This document shows positions 1-9,673 of a stretch of DNA of 64,000 nt, piece after piece. Source of the DNA: Didymella arachidicola (lineage: Eukaryota > Ascomycota > Dothideomycetes > Pleosporales > Didymellaceae); NCBI GenBank assembly GCA_016630955.3, contig CM049989.1:1178001-1242000 (forward strand), given 5' to 3'. The notes under the pieces are model-generated. The model was not told the DNA's origin. It saw only the letters and a program-made list of their open reading frames with translations, and made no database searches. The position numbers and the translations under genes are program-made. How positions within the stretch are numbered: position 1 is the first letter of the stretch; each line of letters begins with the position of its first letter.

Positions 1-6
1 ACTCCT

Positions 7-3000
7 CTACTCTTCGGTCAAGTCGACAACGTTGCCAGGCGATCCAATCTTCTTGTGCCACGCTTTAGGTACGAGCTCAGGAGGGCCTGCTCTACGCGTT
101 CGACTCGATTCTGAAAGGGGAGGCATCGATGCTCTTCTATGTTCCAGCTTGATCACTACCTCCGGGGCGGCGCGTGCCGGGGAGATGGTTCGTCGCACTT
201 CCGTGGTCTTTAATCGCTTGACAGGGCGTGCTTTCCCCTCGGGATCTTCATGTGTTCCACCCTCAAAGTCGTTTTTGGAGCGCTTGGACAGTGGCTGTCG
301 TGTTGACGGCGAGAGCATGGAAACCAATGGCTGAGAGAGTTTCCCAATGTTTGGAGAGAAAGTGTCGACCGATTTGGAAACGTAAGCCTCTGTTGGTCCA
401 GGCCGCACCTCTATCTTGAGGTGTCCTTGAGGTAGAGAAGTCGGGCTCAACTGCTTTTGAGATAGCTTGATGTCCCATGCCCCACCAAGAGACATTGATA
501 GGTCGAATCGTTGCCGAGTCTCCTGCGTAGAAGAAACGGAATAAGCCAACGATGATGATTCTGACGACGTTGATCTTGCTTTCCTATGGACATCACGTCC
601 ATTTCCATCTGACAATTGGGTGGCCTGCTGTTCTTCAACATCTACAAAAATTTCGGCCTCGTCTTCTAACACCGCGTCTAGCCTACTAGGAAGGTTCGAC
701 TTTGTGTAAGCATCTCGAAGACCAAGTCCGATGGGAAAGGAGACCCTGCGATCGACCCCATTACCGAGTATCTTCCACCGTTCACTGAGTGTCCCAATAA
801 TAGGTTCGTGATCTTTCCATCCTTGTGTCCGCTTGGCATCCTGGATACTTAGCGGTCGATGCTGGAACCAGTGCAACGAAGCACCGTTTCGCGCATCTTG
901 CATGTTGATCACTGTTGTAAGGGTTGGTATCAGGCCACTTGCTATGATGCGTCCATACGACTTGGTAGTCTCCTTCTTCGTCAATTGAAGAGAAGATGGA
1001 ACGAGGCCCAATTGTAAGGCTTTTTCATAGTTGCATCCTGGCGGATCTCTTGGTATACATTCGATGAGAGCTCGAGTCTTGCTGAGAACTCCAAGAGAGA
1101 GCCGGTGATCCGGAAAGCGAATGCATGTCTGAACGTTACCATTCCCGATATCCGGTAGATCCGAGGTCGCAGCTTCGGCGGTGACATGCGGAAATGGTGT
1201 GGGGTAATGCTCGCGATCACCGTATCGCTCGCCATTTGGCAGCTTTCCGAGGCTTCTTGCTCTGGTTTCCTCGTATGCTCTGCTATGAGTGTGTGGTCGC
1301 TGGACAATAGGCTCAAGGCCAGGCGCGGCTATTGTGAGAATGATGCGTGATCTTTGCTGGCAGCTGCCATAAGTCCAGCTGTCCATTATATACTGGTTGA
1401 CCTGGTAGCCCATCGATACCAAGCAGGCTACAAGTTGTGATAGGACGTTTTGTTCCTCGAGACGTTTCTTGATTGAAGCCATATTGACAACATTCTCGAG
1501 CACTCCGTAAAGAGGCCGGTATATATCCACGGCTGTGCAGAACGTGGTGATATGTGAAGCATTAGTGAGAGATTGTTCACTGAATTTGTCGCGCTGTAAC
1601 GAAGAGAAGCCTGAAACGGTCAGTGCTCACAGCCAGACATTGCATAAAAAAGTTGGGCACATACCTGGACACGGGGACCCAGCCGCTATCATGTCAACTT
1701 CGCCAACGCGAGCCACGGAGCGATTTGTGCCCCCAGAGAGCAAGATCCCCAGATAGTCATCCACAGACCCGCAGAAGAGACGCATGTTCTGCGCATTCTG
1801 ACAATTCGCACGCTGCGTGTGTATAGCTGCAGACTCGTAGTCGACTGCGGTCTGAAACTCAACAGCACCCCCTTCCTCGAGGCCGCGGTCCAAACCACCA
1901 CCGCCACTGAATAGACTGAGACCTCTTAACTTCTTAAAAGGGAGTGGCTTGACTTGAGCCTCGTGAAATCCCTTGGGCATTCCGTTCAGATAGACCAGAT
2001 ATTGCTTCCCATCAACAGAGTCAAGACCCATGCTGACAAACCAATGGTCGCCTGCCCCTTGCAGATTGTACGGAGGGGGTATGTCGCCCGCAAGAACCTT
2101 CTCTTTTTGCACATGTATTACGTGGCATGCTCTCTGGATCCGCGGAATTGGTACAGCTTAAAGCTTTCCGGTAAGGACGAGCTCGTTTGGAGCAATGTTA
2201 CTTCTTCCAGCCTGCAACGCCAAGTCTAAACAATCTCTCCCGAGCCTCAGCAGTGTGCGGAACTTGAGCCCCCTGTTTGCGTAGTCGATCTCATGGATGA
2301 CGACAGGCTCAAGGATTTTTTGTTCGTGTGTGGACCTCGTAATGTATACAGTATCGCCAGCGGTCCAGCGTATGATGTCCAGCGCAGGCTTTCGACATGA
2401 GCATGTCTTGTGGTCTTCCTTGAGGGTTACGAATGCGCTCTCCTGGGTGATGTATGTTTGACGCACGAAATAGTCGCTGGCAGTGTTCAGCGAGTGCGGT
2501 GACCACGCGACACTGTGCGTCTGAATGACATCAGTGGAAAAAGTCTCCCGCTCCCCACAATTGCAGTTATCAGACAAGAAGAGTTCGTTTGCATGAATGT
2601 ACTTGGCGAGACACATATTGGTATCGGTAGCACGATATAGCCAGAGAAGAGAGAGAAGCTGTGCTCCATCTCTAGCAGGTTCCACGCCTTGGATGTAAGC
2701 CAACCATTCATCTCCAGACCTTCGCCAATTGCGTTTGTCCACTTCGTCGGGGAAAATCGATACCACATCACCGGCTCGAATATCACGCTTTTCTCTGGCT
2801 ATTGTGCCATTGCCTTTGGGGGTAGCTGGCTTCGTGCGGTCTTCTGCGAATCCAAGCCTTGCTTTGCGCTCATTTTGCGTCTTTCGTACTCCAGTAACGG
2901 GCGTAATCTGCCTCAGTTTGCGCGCAAAGTACATCTGCTGAAAGCTGTCGAAGACAAAAGATGTTATGAGAGTATCTTTGACGCGGTTTGGCTGTCGCTC

Positions 3001-3911
3001 GATAGCTATCATCCGGTCTGCGTTGCAATGCGCCCAGACTGGGTGGCTGGTGAGATGAGCTCTTGTGGAGAGATTGCAAGCCTGGATGTAGAAGAATTCC
3101 ACATAGGCATTGAAGGCAACTCGAAAGTCGCGCACGTTTCCAGATAGTGTGTGCCATCTTTCAAACGCCTTGCTTGAGCCAAAACGCTGTGCAAGCCAGT
3201 GAAAGAATTCGCTCCTGAAGCTCTCTAGGCCTACGGTACTTTTCGCCTGCTCATCCAGGTAATCAAGGGCGTGCTTGCCTAGGACAGCAACCCACAGGAA
3301 AGGATAATGAAATCTTTCGTAACGAGCAGCTGGTCGTTGTAGACGTAGCCAGATGTCAGAAGTGGCGTCTTTACTCGCCCGTCGCGTCTGCATATACGTG
3401 ACAATATCGGGGTCGGCGCGCGATCCGTAGCCCTCTATGGAAATGTCTTCGATCTGGAGGCGTTCCACGTAGTACTTAACGTTGCCGACTCGAACGTAGC
3501 CATCAAATCGAAGGTTCTTGGCCTTGAGATCGAAGAAGTGTAAGCTTGTCAGTTCCGAGGGACGTTTCGAATCAGTCTCCGGACACCTGTAGACTTCAAA
3601 ATCGTGCACATCGGCGATGATAGTTTCTCGCCTACGCCTGGGTGCTTGGGGTGTTGGTTCGCTGCTAGGTCGTCTTCTCCACTCGTGCTGGGATGTGGTC
3701 AGCCTATCTATCATTGCTGCAAAAGGATATGTACCTTCAGTCTTTCGATGAGATCTTCTTCTGGTGTTATTGCAGCAGGTCGCACGTAATTCGCGGTGTG
3801 GGATCTCGGATAGTCCGACGTTGAAGGCCTGACCCTTACATTGCCCCCCCGCGCATCGCCGGTAGGAGACCTTTGGACTGCCTGGTGCTCTTGAATGTCT
3901 GTGGAGGACAT
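7..3911 (-). pseudogene. dim-2: DIM-2-type DNA (cytosine-5) methyltransferase with an in-frame stop
   Basis: Exons 3911..3735, 3687..1665 and 1610..7; introns of 47 and 54 nt with CTGAC branch sites. 1268 codons from an ATG at 3911. The order matches fungal DIM-2/DNMT1 relatives: an RFTS-like region (about residues 90-220, including the stretch ending GKHALDYL), BAH-like sequence from about 364 (AGDVVSI, then AGDTVYI), then the catalytic domain with motif I FSGGGGLDRG (about 652), motif IV GSPCPGFS across the second intron, motif VI LENV, motif VIII QQRSRI and C-terminal RWKILGNGV. The family puts 5-methylcytosine on DNA, in Neurospora at RIP-mutated repeats. Oddity: codon 569 is TAA (2160..2158). 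The frame continues unbroken on both sides, and the residues after it (PIPRIQRACHV) look like the conserved segment that follows the BAH domain. I found no credible intron removing it. As written, the product would lack the whole catalytic domain. A sequencing error, readthrough or recent null allele are all possible. Confidence 0.88.
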
Positions 3912-4740
3912 ACTGTCAAGCGACGGAGACGCAGTGGTAGATGCAAATCGTTGCGAGCTTCATTTTTCTTACTTGTCGGTGTGTTACAGTGGAAGTCGTG
4001 TTGTTACTAGAGTTCGGTCCCAAGAAGCTCTTCAGGGCAACGGAGACAAGGCACTATCACTAAAGTGATCGAGCGGATGCAGCGGTGAATGTGAATTAGC
4101 TCGCTGCGCTGCTGCTCGCTCTTGTTCCTGGCACAGCAAAGGCTCGCTGAGGAGAAGCGCTAAGGGCGCGTTGCGCGCGTGCACTCTTTGCAAAGTGAAA
4201 GTGAAAACTCTCCACGACCTGCCTTGTAAGTTCGACAGGTACTTGTGCTTTGTGGTGTGCAAGGTATCGTTCAGCGTGTCGCAGCAATTGCGTTGCGGTG
4301 CTCTTGCTCCTCGCGGGTTTGACCAAGCCGCTGGAGTCCCCAGCCACCGCACTGTTCGTGGCTTAGCGCAATCATGCTTGTCAGGTGAGGTCGACGGCAA
4401 TTGCATGGTGCCTGTCACGGTGAATGCGTGCTCTGGATGAACAGCAATTGTCGTGTCATGTCGTGTTTTGCAGAGTTGCGGGAAGCATGAGAGTGAGGTG
4501 AGGGGCTAAGCACGCGCTGGGGTACAAGTGGCAGCCGCAACCGAGTCGCCTTCTAATGTCCCCAATTACATAGCGGCAGAGAGCAGCATAGATCGGTGAA
4601 TGAGTGCATAAATATTTGTTTGCATGATAGCAAGGTCAGTCTATGTACAACATCCATCATCGAATTCACCAAGTTCGCCGCCTGAACGCCCCGACCACCA
4701 CAACGCCAGTCGCGAAGCCATCGTATACAGTTTCGGTCTC
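3912..4740. other. Intergenic region upstream of the methyltransferase gene
   Basis: This 829-bp stretch holds the presumed promoter of the methyltransferase gene and the 3' flank of the DUF3431 gene. Short open frames occur on both strands around 4032-4440, but their translations show no recognisable domain. I see no RNA gene or repeat. Confidence 0.5.
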
Positions 4741-6040
4741 TCAGATCTTGTCTCCGTGCGGTGCATAATCCCAGATGTGTGAAGAATCATAGGTCTCCGT
4801 CTCCTCCGCCCTCAGCTTGGGGTCCTCGCCTCTCTTCCTTGCGTCTTCCCTCAGCTTGTCGAGTTCGGAGTCCATTTCATTGATTGTCTTCTTCAGCGTG
4901 TCCATTGTGAGCTTCTCCTCCGCGGTGAAGTTTGGCTCCTTGCCTTCCTCCTTCGCCTTGTCTGCACGCTTGTTGAATTCGTCGAGCTGTGTCCATTTCG
5001 CGTTTCTGTCGTCCTGCTTCTTAACGTAATCATCGAACTTCTGGCGACCACCGAAGCAGATACCGTAGCCATCGCAGTAGCACGTGTTCATTGCGGGACA
5101 GTAGACTTCATGGCCAGTGAAGATGTAGTGCCAGATGTACTCGAAGATGCGGCCGGAGAATTGGTCGTCCATGCCTGTCGTGAGCAGCCACTTGCGGTAG
5201 TGGATGAAGCGCTCAAGCGGGACCTGCCTAATCCTGTCGCGTGAAACAGCGAACTGTGCGCAGCAGATACCAGAGATGGACGGTGGGATAGGCGCGCCTG
5301 GGTGTATTTCCTCCCAGATGCTCTTGCGCCAGTAGATCTCCTCTGGCTTGTGGAAGAAGTCGAAGTCACCGCCTGGTCGGTCCATGTGAATCCAGTCAGG
5401 ACAGCCGGGGTCGTGGTGGCATCGTACATTCATGTAGCCGAGGCGCGCAACGCGGTCGTGGTTCAGGCGGTTGACAATCTGGGCGGCATCGAGACCCATC
5501 AACATGTTGTTGTGCCATGCGTGGCGGTGGGCGTGCATGAAGAGAGTCGTGTCGGGGAGGTCGTCGTAGTGGTCGATGATGAAGCTGAGGTACACCTGGC
5601 GCATCTATTAGCATGCTCTGTCGTGATGTTGACATAGCTGCAGGGCGTACCATGGCCTCACGGCCCTTGTTCTTGGGCACCTTGTGCTCGGCCTTCTCGT
5701 TGTCCACCTCGTAGATGACCAGCGGCGCATGGGGGATCTCCTCCTGCATCCATGCCAGGTCCTCCTTGGTCGTCTTGGGTACGACGATCTTGAACGTGTA
5801 GTTGGTGCCTGCGGGCTTGGGCACACCGTCCGAGAAGCGCAACGGGATGCTGAAGTCGAGCGGGTCTACACCCGGACGTAGTGATGACGGGCGCTCTGTT
5901 GTCGAGAACGAGTTGCCGGGCTTCCACGCCGACGATAGCGACGCGCCGGTGCCTGACACGCCATGGTAGTACCACACAACCAGCGCAAGCACAAAGGCGA
6001 CGAAGATGAAAGGGACAAGCCGGGGTGGTCCGCTCAGCAT
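4741..6040 (-). CDS. DUF3431 family type II membrane protein
   Basis: Exons 6040..5651 and 5604..4741 with a 46-nt intron (GTACGC..TAATAG); 417 residues. The start is the ATG at 6040; the frame stays open upstream to a GTG at 6085 but has no earlier ATG. A transmembrane anchor comes almost at once (residues about 8-28, VPFIFVAFVLALVVWYY), giving a short cytosolic tail and a large lumenal or outer part. The second exon carries the hallmarks of fungal DUF3431: FIIDHYDDLPD, MHAHRHAWHNN, then a Cys/Trp-rich core (CHHDPGCPDW, DDQFSGRIFEYIWHYIF). The biochemical function of the family is not established as far as I know; its fold has been compared to glycosyltransferases. The last 100 residues are Lys/Glu-rich and probably coiled coil. 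The same-strand neighbours do not suggest a role. Confidence 0.8.
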
Positions 6041-7366
6041 GTTGGCGGATAACACGGTCCGTGTTTGCCGAGTGCGATTGCTCACGGCGCCTGGAGGAAT
6101 ATGCAGGAAAGAGCGGACGGCGCGTTCATGTCTTGGAAAGAGCTCAATTGTCGACGTAAGCTTCTCCCCGTATTTTGGTGGAGCTGGAACGACTAGCCTT
6201 GATCTTCCCGTGAACGGCGGTCCCGCTGGTTGGACGCTGTTTCATGGTCTGGCCCCTGCATTCCACACACCATCGCAGAGCCTCTTTCCAGGAACCTAGA
6301 TCAACTCTTGGAATCCAACGCTTGTTTCTCCCTAGCTCAACAATATCACATCCATGATATTCATGTCTGTGCAATAACACTACCCCGATTGTATCCACGA
6401 CCCCAGCTGTCTTACACGGCCATCTCCCTTGCTCTTCGCCTTGCATCACACCCCATAACCTTCATTTTACTTGAGATCTGCACCGGGACAGACTTCAGGC
6501 AATCAAACCTCCCGAGACCGCTATTGCAATTGCTGATGTTTATCTGCGGAGTTGGGTGGTTACAACATTCCCTTCATCTGTACCAGCGCTCTGGAAGCAT
6601 AACGGAAGCTTGCATCCATCGAGACAATATTCGACACTGAGATGATTAGAACTTACCGTGATGACCAGGCAACCGGCTGCTCAAGGCTCAAGACTTCATG
6701 TCTTCTTGAAGGTGTGCAAGCCCAAAGCGTGCATCTTTTGCAAACAAGTGAAGCTTCTGAGACTACAAGCACATCTATGTATAGCATTAAGCTTTCTCAC
6801 GGGCTCGTGTGAGCTACGCGAAACAGGAGCTAATTGAGGAATTCATCATTAGGCAAGTTCTTCGACAAAATTATACGTATCAATGCACCCGCTGCTTGCA
6901 ACTCAATCATCCATTGGCAATGGCGTATGTTCGAACGCTGTCGTAAGAGTCCAGAAAGCGTTCGTCAAGCTGTCTGAGCATCTTTGATCGTCATCAGGAC
7001 CAAGGTGATTGTTGTTCCCTATGTACATAGCAATGATATGCTGCTGGCCAATGGCGACTTCACGTACATGTGCACTGAATATAGGATGCTTCGCAATGTT
7101 CAAGAGCATGCAAAGGCTGCACCAATCCAGCATATGCTTGCTAATATTGAAATAATATTCGACAAATGTTTCGGAACTCGCAGCTTGCGACACGAGATTC
7201 ACGGGACAAACCCTGCAAATGTCTGATCCACCCAATATCGAATCGCCATCTGCTCCAGGACCTTGAGATCGTCTCAGCCCGTCCGTTAGGCAGCAATCGG
7301 AGCACGGGTGCCGGTGCTGAGAGGGGCTGCGACATAATTATGCGTCTTGTTCACAATTTTGCCAGA
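6041..7366. other. Intergenic region between the DUF3431 gene and transposon 1
   Basis: About 1.3 kb with no open frame that reads like a protein and no RNA gene I recognise. The proximal part must hold the promoter of the DUF3431 gene. The right end is cut by the TA target site of the first pogo-like element. Confidence 0.5.
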
Positions 7367-7368
7367 TA

Positions 7369-9232
7369 ACGTACCCCACGGGCGAGCGGATCAACGGGCG
7401 AGCGAATCACTTTTGCCAAGACCCTACCAAAACCTAACCTATTATCGCCCAAAACACCACGAATTGGCGCTGTATAAGGCAAAACAAGCTGTAATATTAC
7501 TTAGGAACCTCTTCTACCCCTTATTTACACGTTCGCGCGTTATGTCCTGTCTTATTGCACCTTCTACAGCGCCTTTGGGTTGGCTCACCCTCTTGACCGC
7601 GCACCTGCTTCTTTGCCCTCTTTCCACCACTACGCGACCTAAACTCTTTTAGAGTTGCTATTTGCTGGCCATCCTTAACTATTAGTGTCCCTTCCTTCTG
7701 AACCCGCTTTCTTTTGTGTGATTTTCGTCGCATAGCGGCCTCATTAGCCGCTCGAAGCTCGCTGATTTCCTGCTGAGCCAAAACTAGCTTGTGCGCAATA
7801 ATTGCAGCCCCCTTTGACACCTTCTCAAACGCCTCAACTATAGATGTAGGGGAGCTATCTACATGCCTCTCAATCCTTGTCTTTACAAGCGTTGATTGCG
7901 ACCCAAGTTCTAGGGTATTGCTAGGGGTTTGTGACTGCCAGGGCACGTTGTTGGCAGGGAGTGGTGGTGATGGAGTCCGAAGCTTCACATCAAGGGCTAA
8001 TATGACCCGTTCTGGGTCAAAGGGGACCAATCCAGCACCTCGGAACCCTCCTTGGATGTTGCTAGCAGTAAATACTGCATTATAGGCTGCTTTAAAGCAT
8101 GGCAGGAACTCAGTCTTAGTAAGGTAGGTGATCCGGTTGCGCATGAGCATTTCAGCTTGGCGCCCGTATGCCTTCTTCAAAGGGGCAAAACAGCCCACAT
8201 CTAGTGGCTGTAGGAGGTGTGATGAGTGTGGAGGCATGCATAGGGTAACAATCTTGTTATCCTTGCAGTATTGTTGGAATTGGAGCGATTCGTGGCTCTC
8301 GTGGCCGTCGATAACCAGCAGTCGGTAGGTACCAACAGTACGCTCCTTTGTATGCCTGTCAAAGTGCTTCAACCACTCCAAACCAAGCTCATTAGTAGTC
8401 CAGCCGTTACTGGAGACTCCAATGACCCAATCCTGGGGCAGGTCTTCCTCCTCGTACCAGCCAGAGAGGTGTTGGCGGGCTTTGAAGATAATGAAGGGCG
8501 GAATAGCCTATCCTTTGGCATTAACGCCCTGTATGACTGTTGTTCACTCGCGGTTGCCTGCCTGGACTGTCTTTGGTCTTCCTCGTCTCTCTGAAGCTGT
8601 AACAACTACTCCTGTAGAGATCTGGCCCATCATGAAGCCTGTCTCGTCGAAGTTGTACGTGTCGTCATCCTGGATGCCATACTTGGCTTTGATGTTGGCT
8701 ACTAGGCTGAACCAGCCCTGCACAGCCCCAGAATCCTCGCAGAGGGCTCGCTTGTAGTCATACCTGCAATTGAACTTCACTTTAAGCTCTGGTTGACGCT
8801 TTACGAACGTACTGGGCCAATTTGTGCCAACAGCGCCCAGATTGCGCTCAGCGCGCAGAGAATTGGCCATAGCAGCCACATCTGCCAGCCGAGGGCCAAA
8901 TCCTCGCCCGTCCAGCTCCAGTATGTGTTGAACAATCACCCGCTCCTCATTGTTATCTAACCCTCGTGAGTTGGGCATAGTAACGCCTCGTGAAGGTCGT
9001 CTAGTGTGTCGATGGCTAAGCGTGCTTTGAGGCACGCTATAGATAGCTGCAGCGCGTCGCTGTGAGAGATTCGCGTCTTGTTTTAGAGCTTAAAGCGTAA
9101 GCTGTATCTAAGCCTCCTTTAACGCGTTAATATTAGGTTGTTGTTGAGGCATTGGTGTGGAGAGGGTACTTTGGTGGGGTCTTGGCAAAAGTGATTCGCT
9201 CGCCCGTTGATCCGCTCGCCTGTGGGGTACGT
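7369..9232 (-). mobile_element. Pogo-like DNA transposon, copy 1
   Basis: 1864-bp element with terminal inverted repeats of about 54 bp (7369-7422 and 9179-9232; one mismatch seen), starting ACGTACCCCA and ending inward with TTTTGCCAAGAC. It is flanked on both sides by TA (7367-7368 and 9233-9234), the target duplication expected of Tc1/mariner-pogo elements. It carries a single transposase frame on the minus strand filling most of its length. It resembles copy 3 closely in structure and size (copy 3 is about 1861 bp without its insert), so both belong to one family. Confidence 0.92.
7521..9152 (-). pseudogene. Pogo-like transposase (copy 1), broken by four stops
   Basis: One continuous 544-codon frame from an ATG at 9152. 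In order: helix-turn-helix N-terminus (about residues 20-45), CENP-B/Tc5-type DNA-binding domain (about 60-130), DDE_1 catalytic core with FDETGF, IDGHESH and LQPLDVG, and a C-terminal CX2CX4HX4C zinc knuckle (CRRCNKTGHNARTC). All three acidic residues of the core are present. Four in-frame stops disable it: TAG at 9110..9108, TAA at 9092..9090, TGA at 8546..8544 and TAG at 8510..8508. The last two stand where the related copies have Trp (NREW and GWAIPP contexts), so they are G-to-A changes. The copy is dead but recent enough to be read end to end. Confidence 0.9.
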
Positions 9233-9446
9233 TATAGGTCAAATCAAAAGAATGGCGTTGTTGCTGTTGATGTTTGATGACGGTGGCTTTCCACAGTTCT
9301 TCAGTTTCGTCAGTGAGCTTGCACGTTGGCCGCTGACGGTAGTGTGGTGTATGTCAAAAGGTCAGTTCAACAACTGACTAGGAGCTATGCTTCCTGATTG
9401 GACAAAAGAGCAGGCAAGGGCTTGGTGTCAGGCAAATGCCACTGGC

Positions 9447-9451
9447 AAAAA
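9447..9451 (-). terminator. RNA polymerase III terminator of tRNA-Val
   Basis: A run of five T residues on the minus strand, starting two bases after the discriminator base of the tRNA gene; the usual Pol III stop signal. Confidence 0.8.
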
Positions 9452-9453
9452 GA

Positions 9454-9538
9454 TGATTCGACCCGGACTTGAACCGGAGACCTTCAGTGAACTAACAGAT
9501 TGTTAGACTGACGTGATAACCAACTACACCATCGAACC
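9454..9538 (-). tRNA. tRNA-Val(AAC) with an 11-nt intron
   Basis: The minus strand folds into a full cloverleaf. The acceptor stem is GGTTCGA paired with TCGAATC (one G-T), followed by discriminator A. The D stem is GTG/CAC, the anticodon stem TCAGT/ACTGA, and the T stem TCCGG/CCGGG around TTCAAGT. The anticodon loop reads CTAACA, then an 11-nt insertion (ATCTGTTAGTT), then C, placing an intron after position 37 as in other eukaryotic nuclear tRNA genes. The anticodon AAC reads Val codons after A-to-I editing of base 34. The mature tRNA is 74 nt before CCA addition. The gene lies 222 bp from transposon copy 1 and 48 bp from the nested copy 2/3 block, whose left end is on its 5' side. Confidence 0.93.
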
Positions 9539-9673
9539 ATTTGATTGGTTGATAAAAATAGTTCTAATTGTACAAAATATAAATAACGTACCTCACGGGC
9601 GAGTGGCCTGCCCGAGCGAGTGACCGGATTTTGCCAAGACTTACGAACACTACAACTACTTTGCAACACAATA

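Noticed and set aside
2100..2240. Possible intron removing the TAA in the methyltransferase gene
   Set aside because: The only GT..AG pairs spanning the stop are about 22 nt long or need weak donors inside conserved BAH sequence; removing them would delete conserved residues.
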